Assembly: GCA_024234735.1 (NCBI GenBank)
Contig: JACKNV010000009.1
Coordinates: forward strand, 1-64,000
DNA: 64,000 bases
Direction: 5' to 3'
Source of the DNA: Pseudomonadales bacterium
GTDB lineage: Bacteria; Pseudomonadota; Gammaproteobacteria; Pseudomonadales; Halieaceae
Shown here: in pieces, positions 32,989 through 41,511 of the stretch
Layout of the letters: each line of letters opens with the position of its first letter
Position numbering within the stretch: the first letter of the stretch is position 1
Translations under genes and position numbers: made by a program
Notes under the pieces: generated by a model
Told to the model about the DNA's origin: nothing
Seen by the model: only the letters and a program-made list of their open reading frames with translations
Databases searched by the model: none

Positions 32989-33209
32989 GAAAACCTGTGC
33001 GTCCTATCAAAAAACCCTACATATTGAGAGACGAAACCCGCCTTTCAAGCCGGCGTCCTGTCACGGCGAGTATATCCCGCCAGGCCAACGACTCAAGCGG
33101 GCTGGGTACGGCCGCCAGACTGGCCGGAGCGCTGGAATGCACTACACTTGGCTGGCCAGCTGCGTTTACTGAAACGGGCCATGGCCCACCAATCGACGGG
33201 GAGGATGAC

Positions 33210-33665
33210 ATGCAGGCCACGGGAGGATGTCAGTGCGGGCAGGTCCGCTATGTTCTGGCGGGTGAATCGCTAATGATCTATGCCTGTCACTGCCACGATT
33301 GCCAGCGGCGCACGGGCAGCGCGTTCTCCGAGGGCATGTTGATCGCGGCCGAGCAGCTCGCCCTCGAGGGGGAGCTGACCAGCTGGCAGCGCATCGCCGA
33401 CAGCGGGGTGGAGAAAACCCGCCACAGTTGCGCCAGCTGCGGCAACATCATGTACGGCACCGCGGCCAACATGCCGGGGCTGATGCTGTTGCAGGCGGGC
33501 ACCCTAGACGACACCCGCGCGGTGCAACCCGATGTGCACATCTGGTTGCAAAGCGCCCAGCAGTGGGTGGCCGTGCAGCCCGGCGTACCCGGCTGGCAAA
33601 CCCAGCCGGACGACATGGCGGATATGCTGCGCGCCGCGCAGGCCTACCGTCAGTCACTGGCCTGA
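33210..33665 (+). CDS. second GFA-family zinc protein
   Basis: A 151-residue GFA-fold protein with cysteines in 'GGCQCGQVRY', 'CHCHDCQRRTGSAF' and 'SCASCGNIMYG'. The start ATG at 33210 has GGGGAGG about 6 bases upstream, so the long open extension before it was not used. It is only distantly similar to the GFA protein at 32189-32587 and runs on the other strand, so they are not a recent duplication. It converges with the cusA gene, with 16 bases between stops. Confidence 0.82.
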   Translation: MQATGGCQCGQVRYVLAGESLMIYACHCHDCQRRTGSAFSEGMLIAAEQLALEGELTSWQRIADSGVEKTRHSCASCGNIMYGTAANMPGLMLLQAGTLDDTRAVQPDVHIWLQSAQQWVAVQPGVPGWQTQPDDMADMLRAAQAYRQSLA

Positions 33666-33681
33666 CGGCGGGCAGCCATAG

Positions 33682-36600
33682 TCACAGTTGCCCGTGCAAC
33701 TGCCACCGGCGCCACAGCAGGTAGATCACCGGCAACACCAGCAGGGTCAGCAGCACCGCGCTGATCATGCCGCCCACCATCGGTGCCGCCAGGCGGCTCA
33801 TCACCTCCGAGCCGGTGCCCGCGCCGTACAGGATGGGCAGCAAGCCGACGATGGTGGCCACCGCGGTCATCAGCACCGGGCGCACCCGCAGGCCGGCTCC
33901 CTGCAGCACCGCCTCGGCCAGCCGGGCAGCGGTGATCTCCGACTTCTCCGCCTGCAGCTGCCGCCAGGCCTGGTCCAGGTAGACCAGCATGATGACCCCG
34001 GTTTCCACCGCTACCCCGGCCAGGGCGATCATGCCCACGCCCACCGCGATGGAAAAGCTGTAATCCATGAAGTACATCAGCCACACGCTGCCCACCAGGG
34101 CCAGCGGCAGGGTGCCCATGAGAATGGCAACCTGGCTGAAATTGCGGAAGTTCAGGTACAACAGCACGACGATAATGGCCAGGGTCAGGGGCACCACGTA
34201 AGCCAGGCGCGCCTTCGCCCGCTGCATGTACTCGTACTGCCCCGACCACACCAGCGAGTAGCCCGCTGGCAGCTCCACCCCGGCCGCCACCGCCGCCCGG
34301 GCCTGCTCCACGTAGCTGCCCACGTCCACCCCCTCTATGTCCACGAAGGTCCAACCGTTGAGGCGGGCGTTCTCGCTCTTGATACCGGGCGGGCCGTCCT
34401 CCAGGTAGATCGCCGCCACGTCTCCCAGGGCGATGCGCTGGCCGGCGGGCGTGACCATGGGCAACAGGGCCAGTTGTTCCGGCGAGTCCCGGTAGGACTG
34501 GGGATAGCGTATGTTCACCGGGTAGCGCTCCAGGCCCTCGACGGTTTCGGTGATGTTCATACCGCCGATGGCGGTGGCGACCACCTGCTGCACGTCCGCG
34601 ACGTTGAGGCCGAAGCGCGCGGCCCGCTCCCGCTGGATATCCACTTTGATGTAGCGCCCGCCGGCCACCCGCTCGGAGTACACCGAGGCGGTGCCCGGCA
34701 CCTCGACCAGCACCGTCTCCAGCTGCTGGCCGATTTGCTGGATGGTTTGCAGCCGCGGCCCGGCGACCTTGACCCCCACCGGGGTCTTGATGCCGGTGGC
34801 CAGCATGTCGATGCGGGTCTTGATCGGCATCACCCAGGCGTTGGTCAGGCCGGGCAGCTGCACCAGCGCGTCCAGCTCCTGCTTGAGGCTCTCGGTGGTC
34901 ACCCCGGGGCGCCACTGGTCCCGCGGGCGCAGCTGGATGAAGGTTTCGATCATGGTCAGCGGGGCGGGGTCGGTGGCGGTATCCGCCCGGCCGATTTTGC
35001 CGAATACCGAAGCCACTTCCGGCACCGTGCGGATCAGCTTGTCGGTCTGCTGCAGGAGTTCCCGCGCCTTGCCGATGGAGAGCCCCGGATAGGTGGTCGG
35101 CATGTACATCAGGTCGCCCTCGTCCAGCGGCGGCATGAATTCGCTGCCGATACGCTGCAGCGGCCACGCGGCGCTGCCGAGCAGCAGCAGCGCCACCAGC
35201 AGGGTGGTCTTCGGGTAGCGCAGCACCCGCGCCAACGCCGGCAGGTACACGCCCACCAGCAGCCGGTTCAGGGGGTTGCGCCGTTCTGGCAGCACCCGGC
35301 CGCGGACAAAGTAGCCCATCAGCACCGGCACCAGGGTGACCGCCAGCGCCGCGGCGGCGGCCATGGCATAGGTCTTGGTGTAGGCCAGCGGTGAGAACAT
35401 CCTGCCCTCCTGGGCCTCCAGGGTGAATACCGGGATAAAGCTCACGGTTATGATCAGCAGGCTGAAAAACAGCCCGGGGCCCACCTCCGCCGCCGAATCC
35501 GCCACCACCTGCCAGCGGTTGGCGGCGGTGACCGCGGTGCGCTCCATGTGCTTGTGCAGGTTCTCGACCAGCACGATGGCGCCGTCGATCATGGCGCCGA
35601 TGGCGATGGCGATGCCACCCAGGGACATGATGTTGGCATTGAGCCCCTGCAGGTACATGACGATAAAGGCCGCGAGAATGCCCACCGGCAGGCTGATCAC
35701 CGCCACCAGCGAGGAGCGCACGTGAAACAGGAAGGCCACGCACACCAGGGCGACCAGCAACAACTCCTCGCCCAGTTTCTGCCACAGGTTGCGCACCGCC
35801 CGTTCGATCAGGCCCGAGCGATCGTACACCGGGACGATCTCCACCCCCTCCGGCAGGCCCTCGCGCAGTTGCTGCAGGCGCTGTTTGACCCGCTCGATGG
35901 TGGCCTGGGCGTTTTCGCCAAAGCGCATCACCACGATGCCGCCCACGGTCTCGCCCTCGCCGTCCAGCTCGGCGATACCCCGGCGCATCTGCGGGCCCAG
36001 GGCGATGTCGGCCACGTCGCGCAGCAACAGCGGCGTGCCCTCGCGGCTGACCCCCAGGGGGATCGCCGCCAGGTCCTCGAGGCCCTGCAGGTAACCGCTC
36101 ACGCGCACCATGTACTCCGCCTCGGCCATCTCCACCACCGAGGCCCCGATCTCCTGGTTGCCGCGCTGGATCGCCCCCTGGACCTGTGCCAGGGGGATAT
36201 CGAAGGCCCGCAATTTGTCGGGGTCCACCGTCACCTGGTACTGGCGGACCATGCCGCCCACCGTGGCCACCTCGGACACCCCGGGCAGGCTCTGCAGCTC
36301 GTACTTGAGGAACCAGTCCTGCAGGCTGCGCAGCTGGCTGATGTCGTGGCGGCCGCTGCGGTCCACCAGCGCATAGATATACACCCAGCCCACGCCGGTG
36401 GCATCCGGGCCCAGCTGGGGCCGGGCCGTGGCCGGCAGCGACGGCGCCACCTGGCTCAAGTATTCCAGCACCCGGCTGCGGGCCCAGTACAGGTCGGTGC
36501 CCTCGTCGAAAATCACGTAGACGTAGGAATCCCCGAAAAACGAGAAGCCCCGCACCGTGGCCGCGCCCGGCACCGACAGCATGGCGGTGGTGAGGGGATA

Positions 36601-36798
36601 GGTCACCTGGTCCTGCACCACCTGGGGGGCCTGGCCGGGATAGCTGGTCTTGATGATGACCTGCACGTCGGACAGGTCGGGAATGGCGTCTACCGGCGTC
36701 TGCCGCAGCGCAAACAGCCCCGCGCCGGTGACGATGGCCGCGGCCAGCAGCACGAACAAGCGGTTGCCCACGGACCAGCGGATAATCGCCTCAATCAT
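33682..36798 (-). CDS. cusA: heavy-metal RND efflux pump, CusA/CzcA family
   Basis: A 1038-residue inner-membrane RND transporter with twelve spans and two large periplasmic loops. The N-terminus 'MIEAIIRWSVGNRLFVLLAA' and 'DAIPDLSDVQVIIKTSYPGQAPQVVQDQVTYPL' are typical of the heavy-metal subgroup. 'RIDMLATGIKTPVGVKV' aligns with the CusA segment holding one of its metal-site methionines, but the two other positions, by memory of E. coli CusA, read Leu ('AARFGLNVAD') and Ala ('MVTPAGQR'). Metal choice is therefore uncertain. It is the last gene of the operon and overlaps cusB by 8 bases. It exports cations from the periplasm by proton exchange. Confidence 0.88.
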   Translation of the reverse strand: MIEAIIRWSVGNRLFVLLAAAIVTGAGLFALRQTPVDAIPDLSDVQVIIKTSYPGQAPQVVQDQVTYPLTTAMLSVPGAATVRGFSFFGDSYVYVIFDEGTDLYWARSRVLEYLSQVAPSLPATARPQLGPDATGVGWVYIYALVDRSGRHDISQLRSLQDWFLKYELQSLPGVSEVATVGGMVRQYQVTVDPDKLRAFDIPLAQVQGAIQRGNQEIGASVVEMAEAEYMVRVSGYLQGLEDLAAIPLGVSREGTPLLLRDVADIALGPQMRRGIAELDGEGETVGGIVVMRFGENAQATIERVKQRLQQLREGLPEGVEIVPVYDRSGLIERAVRNLWQKLGEELLLVALVCVAFLFHVRSSLVAVISLPVGILAAFIVMYLQGLNANIMSLGGIAIAIGAMIDGAIVLVENLHKHMERTAVTAANRWQVVADSAAEVGPGLFFSLLIITVSFIPVFTLEAQEGRMFSPLAYTKTYAMAAAAALAVTLVPVLMGYFVRGRVLPERRNPLNRLLVGVYLPALARVLRYPKTTLLVALLLLGSAAWPLQRIGSEFMPPLDEGDLMYMPTTYPGLSIGKARELLQQTDKLIRTVPEVASVFGKIGRADTATDPAPLTMIETFIQLRPRDQWRPGVTTESLKQELDALVQLPGLTNAWVMPIKTRIDMLATGIKTPVGVKVAGPRLQTIQQIGQQLETVLVEVPGTASVYSERVAGGRYIKVDIQRERAARFGLNVADVQQVVATAIGGMNITETVEGLERYPVNIRYPQSYRDSPEQLALLPMVTPAGQRIALGDVAAIYLEDGPPGIKSENARLNGWTFVDIEGVDVGSYVEQARAAVAAGVELPAGYSLVWSGQYEYMQRAKARLAYVVPLTLAIIVVLLYLNFRNFSQVAILMGTLPLALVGSVWLMYFMDYSFSIAVGVGMIALAGVAVETGVIMLVYLDQAWRQLQAEKSEITAARLAEAVLQGAGLRVRPVLMTAVATIVGLLPILYGAGTGSEVMSRLAAPMVGGMISAVLLTLLVLPVIYLLWRRWQLHGQL

Positions 36799-38083
36799 GG
36801 CTCATCTCCCCGTGGCCCGCATGCTCCATGTGCTGCATATCGTGGCCGGAGTCGGCGGATGCCGACCCGGGCAGCGGCTCCATGCGCCGCAGGTCCGAGG
36901 TCCGGCTGGATTCGGAATCCAGCAGGAACTGGGCGGATACCACTACCTCGTCGCCCGCACGCAGCCCCTGCAGAATCTCCGCCTGGCGCTCGTCCACCCG
37001 CCCCAGCGCCACCGCCACCGACTTGAAACGGCCGTCGCCCAGCGCCAGCACTACCCGGTCGCCGTCGGGGTCGCGGATAACCGCTTCCCGGGGCACTACC
37101 AGGCGCTGCTCCTCAGCCGGGGCCCGGATAACCACCTGGGCGAACATATTGGGCTTGAGCACGCCGTCCTCGTTGGCAAAGCGCAGCCGCACCCGCAAGG
37201 TGCGGGTCTGCTCGTCCAGCGACGGATACAGGTAATCCACCGCCCCCTGCCACTGCAATCCCGGCAGGTAATCCAGGGTCATGGTGACCGGCAGGCCGAC
37301 CGCCACCAGCGGCGCCTGGCGGGCAAATACCTCGGCCTCCACCCACACTTCGTCCAGCACGCCCACCGACATCAGGGTGGTGTCCGGGCGCACGAAAAAA
37401 CCCTCGCGAACCGCCAGGTTGTCCACCACCCCCGTGAGCGGCGCGTGAAAGGTGACCGTCTGGCTGATCTGCCGCTCGCGGCGCAGGCGCTGGATGAAGT
37501 CCGGGGCGATCTGCAGCGCGAGCAGGCGGTCCTCGGCGGCCCGCACCAGGCGCTGGTTATCGCGCTTGAGGGCCAGCAACAGTTCCTCCTGGGCGTTCAC
37601 CAGTTGCGGTGAATACAGCTCGTACAGCGGCTGGCCAGCCGCCACCGGGTCACCGGACGCCTTGACGTACAGCTTCTCAATCCACCCCTCCACTCGCGGG
37701 TGGATGTGGACCCGGCGGTCCTCGTCGTACTGCACGTAGCCAACCGTCCTGATCTCGGTGGGCAGAGAGCCCGGGGCAACGGCCGCGGTCCGCACCCCCA
37801 GGTTGTTGACCACCTCGGGGGCTATCCACACCGTGCCCGCCCCCTCCGGCCCTGGCTGGCCGGGCTCTTCGTACACTGGCACCAGGTCCATGCCCATGGG
37901 CGATTTGCCCGGCCCGTCGCGGCGATAGTTCGGGTCCATGGGTGCCACCCAGTACAGCGGCCTGGGCCCGGCCGGTTCCGCCGTCCCGCCGGGGGTGCCG
38001 GCGGGGGCAAGCAGGTAGGTGACCAGGCCTCCGGCGACGGCCGCCAGCGCGGCGACCACAAGCGTTCTGGTGAGCTGGCTCAT
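36791..38083 (-). CDS. cusB: metal efflux periplasmic adaptor, CusB family
   Basis: A 430-residue membrane-fusion protein with an N-terminal signal/anchor. 'YWVAPMDPNYRRDGPGKSPMGMDLVPVY' is the heavy-metal-binding segment common in CusB-type adaptors. The lipoyl-like, alpha-hairpin and beta-barrel domains follow. The C-terminus 'GHDMQHMEHAGHGEMSHD' is rich in His and Met and looks like an extra Cu/Ag-binding tail. It bridges the RND pump and the outer-membrane factor. The start overlaps the end of the cusC gene in ATGA. Confidence 0.9.
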   Translation of the reverse strand: MSQLTRTLVVAALAAVAGGLVTYLLAPAGTPGGTAEPAGPRPLYWVAPMDPNYRRDGPGKSPMGMDLVPVYEEPGQPGPEGAGTVWIAPEVVNNLGVRTAAVAPGSLPTEIRTVGYVQYDEDRRVHIHPRVEGWIEKLYVKASGDPVAAGQPLYELYSPQLVNAQEELLLALKRDNQRLVRAAEDRLLALQIAPDFIQRLRRERQISQTVTFHAPLTGVVDNLAVREGFFVRPDTTLMSVGVLDEVWVEAEVFARQAPLVAVGLPVTMTLDYLPGLQWQGAVDYLYPSLDEQTRTLRVRLRFANEDGVLKPNMFAQVVIRAPAEEQRLVVPREAVIRDPDGDRVVLALGDGRFKSVAVALGRVDERQAEILQGLRAGDEVVVSAQFLLDSESSRTSDLRRMEPLPGSASADSGHDMQHMEHAGHGEMSHD

Positions 38084-39453
38084 GAAGGCTCCCTCCCGGC
38101 GCCGGGCTCGTTGCCGGCGAAAAAGTAATTGAGGCGGGCGATGGTCTGCAGCCGGGCGATGTCGATATCCAGTGCCTCGATACGGGCGTTGAGCTCGGCA
38201 ATGCGCGATCTCACGACCTCGGCGAAATCGCCGTCGTCGTTGGTATAGGCGTTCAGCGATGCCTCCGCCTGGGATTCCATCTCCCGCAGCAACCTGCCCT
38301 GGTACAGGCGGCGCCGCTGGTCCAGGCGCAACAGCCGCGCGCGCTCCGCCTCGAAACCCGCCACCAGGGAGCGCAGGGTCAGCATTTTCTCGGTGCGCAG
38401 CGCCTCGGTGCCGGCCACGGCGGACTGCACCTCCCGGTCCTGGCGGTTGGCAGTGAATAACGGCAGATCGAAGCCGACCCCGATGGAAAACAGGTCCGGC
38501 CAGTCGGGGCCGTCGCCCGGGTTACCCTCGCGGTAACCGTAGCTGGCGTTGACCTGCCACTGGGGGCGGTACTTCTGCCGCGCCAGTTGCACTTCCACCG
38601 CGCCCGCCTCTATCTTGCGCTCCAGGCTGAGCATGGCCGGGTGGCCGTCCAGCAGGCGGGCGATGCGCTGCCGCGGCACTGCGCCGGCCTCGGTGAAGAA
38701 CTCCGGGTGCTGCAGCTGCAATGTCGGTGGCTGGCCGGTGGTGCCTATCCGCGCGGCGCCCTGCCACTGTCCCACATCGCCACCGGGCCACAGCCACTCA
38801 CCCAACCTCGCCCGGGCGGTATCCAGCTGCTGGTGCAGCACCGCCAGGCGATCCTCCAGTTGGGTAAGCTCCAGCTGGGCGCGCACCAGGTCCTGCTGGC
38901 GGGTGCTCCCCAGGGCCGAGGCGTAATTGGATTCGGCCACATCCACCAGGTGCTCGAACAGTTCCCTGTCCTGCTCTATCAGCCCGATACTGCGGCTCGC
39001 CCGGTAGGCTTCCAGCCAGGTCACGGCGACGTCCACCGCCAGCCGTGCCCTGCGCTCGTCGCGCTGGTGGGGGAACTGCCCTGCCAGTACGTCGAGGCGC
39101 TGCTGGCTGAGGGCGCGGGTATCGCCCCGGGGGAAGGTCTGGGCGATGCCGACCTTGAACTGGGTCATCGCCTCCTGGTCGAAGTCGTAGGTGTCCGTGG
39201 GCAGGTTGGCGAAGCCCAGTTCCACGGTGGGGTCGGGCAGACTGCCGGCGGCCACCGCCTGGGCCGCCAGCGCATCTTCTCGGTAGCTGCTGGCCTCGAG
39301 CCAGGGATCATTGCGCTGGGCCATGGCCACCGCGCCTTCCAGGGTGAGGGCAGCGCTGGCCGGACGGGCGGGCAGGCTCAGCAGCACGGCCCCCAGGGCG
39401 GCGGCGGGCAATGCGCGCCACAGCGCGGGCCGCATGCGTATAGGGTGTTTCAT
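38080..39453 (-). CDS. cusC: outer-membrane efflux factor, TolC/CusC family
   Basis: A 457-residue protein with a signal peptide ending near 'RPASA' and the duplicated helical pattern of outer-membrane efflux proteins, rich in Ala, Leu, Gln and Arg. 'LTLEGAVAMAQRNDPWLEASSY' at the start of the mature protein is family-typical. It supplies the exit duct for the efflux pump encoded downstream. Assigning it to Cus rests on the operon rather than its own sequence. The start is ATG at 39453. Confidence 0.85.
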   Translation of the reverse strand: MKHPIRMRPALWRALPAAALGAVLLSLPARPASAALTLEGAVAMAQRNDPWLEASSYREDALAAQAVAAGSLPDPTVELGFANLPTDTYDFDQEAMTQFKVGIAQTFPRGDTRALSQQRLDVLAGQFPHQRDERRARLAVDVAVTWLEAYRASRSIGLIEQDRELFEHLVDVAESNYASALGSTRQQDLVRAQLELTQLEDRLAVLHQQLDTARARLGEWLWPGGDVGQWQGAARIGTTGQPPTLQLQHPEFFTEAGAVPRQRIARLLDGHPAMLSLERKIEAGAVEVQLARQKYRPQWQVNASYGYREGNPGDGPDWPDLFSIGVGFDLPLFTANRQDREVQSAVAGTEALRTEKMLTLRSLVAGFEAERARLLRLDQRRRLYQGRLLREMESQAEASLNAYTNDDGDFAEVVRSRIAELNARIEALDIDIARLQTIARLNYFFAGNEPGAGREPS

Positions 39454-39545
39454 GCAAATTCATCCTCTGTAGCGGGACGTATCCGGGCGACACGCCCGGG
39501 TCATGGCCCGCCCTGCGTGTAAACGCCGGGCGCACCTATCCTGTG

Positions 39546-39914
39546 CTACAGAGAAATGGGGGGTTTGAACAGCGCGTACGCCGGGCGCTCCGGGGCTGCC
39601 ACCGCGCTGCACTGCAGCGGGGCACCGGTGTGGACCTGACTGCCGTGCAGGCAGGACGGCATCAACGCCGGCGGCGCCTGGCAATGGCTCATGGAACAGC
39701 GCCCCTCGGCGCAACAACCGGCGTCGGGTGCGGCCTTGCCGCGATCGGCGGTGGGCATGTGGTGGCCGGCGTGGGCCGCTCTGTCGCCGGCCGCCTCGGT
39801 GTGCGCCATGCCGCCGGGCGCCATCGCGGTGCAGGGCAGGGCGATACTGGCCAGTGCCTGGGCGCTGTAGACCAGCGCCAGCCAAAGTGCCAGGGTTTTG
39901 CGCAATCGATTCAT
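39546..39914 (-). CDS. DUF2946-like His/Met/Cys-rich exported protein
   Basis: A 122-residue protein with an N-terminal signal peptide ('LALWLALVYSAQALASIALP') and a short mature part containing 'HAGHHMPTAD', 'CCAEGRCSMSHCQ' and further Cys and Met residues. This is typical of small copper-associated periplasmic proteins near cus-type genes. It is the first gene of the operon, 92 bases upstream of cusC. A metal-binding or sensing role in the periplasm is likely but inferred. A hairpin with arms CCGGGCG/CGCCCGG lies in the gap at 39483-39499. Confidence 0.65.
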   Translation of the reverse strand: MNRLRKTLALWLALVYSAQALASIALPCTAMAPGGMAHTEAAGDRAAHAGHHMPTADRGKAAPDAGCCAEGRCSMSHCQAPPALMPSCLHGSQVHTGAPLQCSAVAAPERPAYALFKPPISL

Positions 39915-39980
39915 AGACGGCTAGTATAGGCCTGCGGGGGCGGCTTTGGCATCCCCGAATAATCACCCGGGCCCGAACAC

Positions 39981-41510
39981 ATGACACTGATCACACGCTT
40001 ACTGCTGGCAGCGACCCTGCTCTCAGTCACTGCCTGCGGACAGTCCGATCTGTCACAAGCTGCCCGGCCGACGGCGGCGGTTGCCGAGAAAGAGGCGCAG
40101 GCGCCAACACCTACCACTCGGGAAATCGACAGCCTGGCCGGCCAGCCACCATCGGAGGGTCCCTTTCTCGCGCCATGGGTGGGGGACCTGGACGGCATGG
40201 AGGAGCGCCGGGTCATTCGCATACTCACCGTGTACAGCGTCGGCCACTACTACATCGAAGATGGCCAGGAAAAGGGATTCACCAAGGAAATGGCGCACCT
40301 GTTCGAAACCTTTATCAACAAGCACAGGACGAGCAAACAGAAGGTATACGTGGCCATCATCCCGGTGGCCCGCGATCAGCTGATACCCGCCCTGCTGGCA
40401 GGGCGCGGCGATCTGGTCATGGCCAGCCTGTCGATCACCCCCGAGCGGGAGGAACTGGTCGATTTCAGCATTCCGGTCAGCAAGCCGATCAGGGAAATCC
40501 TGGTTACCGGCCCCTCGGCGCCGGAGCTGGGCTCCATCGAGGACCTGGCAGGCAGGACCCTGTCCGTGCGCCATTCCAGCAGTTACCGCGAGAGCCTGGA
40601 ACAGCTGAACGCGACCCTGGTCGCCGCCGGCAGGCCGCCCGTGAAAATCAGGGCCGTCGACGAGTCGCTGGAAGACGAGGACCTGATCGAGATGGTCAAC
40701 ACCGGCCTGCTTCCCTGGGCCGTCATAGACGACTACAAGCTGCACATGTGGCAGGGGGTATTCGAGCAGCTACAGCCGCGCCCCGATATCGTCTTCCGGG
40801 AGGGCGCCCTGATCGCCTGGGCCATGCGCCCGGACAGCCCCCGCCTGGAAGCGGCGGTCAACGCATTTTTAAAGAAAAACCGGGCGGGCACCCTGGTGGG
40901 AAACGTCCTGATCAAGCGCTATATCACCGATTTCGACTGGGCCAAGAACGCCCTGTCGAGCGAGGACTACGCACTGTTCCGGCGGCTGGCACACCTGTTC
41001 GAGAAGTACGGCGAGGCCTACGAGATCGACTATTTGCTGGCGGTCGCCCAGGGCTACCAGGAATCGAGGCTGGACCAGTCGGCGCGCAGCCACACCGGCG
41101 CCATCGGCATCATGCAGATGCTGCCGGCAACGGCGAGCGACCCGAACGTGGGAATCGACGATATCGACCAGACCGAGCCCAACATACAGGCCGGCATGAA
41201 ATACCTGAATTTCCTGCGCGAGCGCTATTTCTCGGACCCGGACATCGACCAGGCGAACCGCACGCTGATGGCCCTGGCGGCCTACAACGTTGGGCCCAGA
41301 CGCATGATCAACCTGCGCAACAAGGCCGCCCGACTCGGCTACGATCCCAACGTCTGGTTCGACAATGTGGAGTTGGTGGCCGCCCGGGACATCGGTCGCG
41401 AGCCGGTGACCTACGTGGCCAATATCGTCAAGTACTACACCGCCTACAGCCATGCCATCGCGAGCCTGGACGAGCGCGAGAGCGCTCGCGAGCAGGCCGG
41501 CATGGAGTGA
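39981..41510 (+). CDS. mltF: MltF-like membrane-bound lytic murein transglycosylase
   Basis: A 509-residue lipoprotein (lipobox 'LSVTAC'). An amino-acid-binding-type domain (SBP_bac_3) occupies about residues 80-300, with 'RGDLVMASLSITPEREELVDFS' typical of that fold. An SLT lytic transglycosylase domain follows, with the catalytic Glu in 'AQGYQESRLDQSARSHTGAIGIMQM' near residue 360 and 'LMALAAYNVGPRRM'. It cleaves peptidoglycan glycan strands, probably at the outer membrane, with its activity tuned by a ligand. It is divergent from the efflux operon and its stop lies 1 base from the glgP stop. Confidence 0.88.
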   Translation: MTLITRLLLAATLLSVTACGQSDLSQAARPTAAVAEKEAQAPTPTTREIDSLAGQPPSEGPFLAPWVGDLDGMEERRVIRILTVYSVGHYYIEDGQEKGFTKEMAHLFETFINKHRTSKQKVYVAIIPVARDQLIPALLAGRGDLVMASLSITPEREELVDFSIPVSKPIREILVTGPSAPELGSIEDLAGRTLSVRHSSSYRESLEQLNATLVAAGRPPVKIRAVDESLEDEDLIEMVNTGLLPWAVIDDYKLHMWQGVFEQLQPRPDIVFREGALIAWAMRPDSPRLEAAVNAFLKKNRAGTLVGNVLIKRYITDFDWAKNALSSEDYALFRRLAHLFEKYGEAYEIDYLLAVAQGYQESRLDQSARSHTGAIGIMQMLPATASDPNVGIDDIDQTEPNIQAGMKYLNFLRERYFSDPDIDQANRTLMALAAYNVGPRRMINLRNKAARLGYDPNVWFDNVELVAARDIGREPVTYVANIVKYYTAYSHAIASLDERESAREQAGME

Positions 41511-41511
41511 C

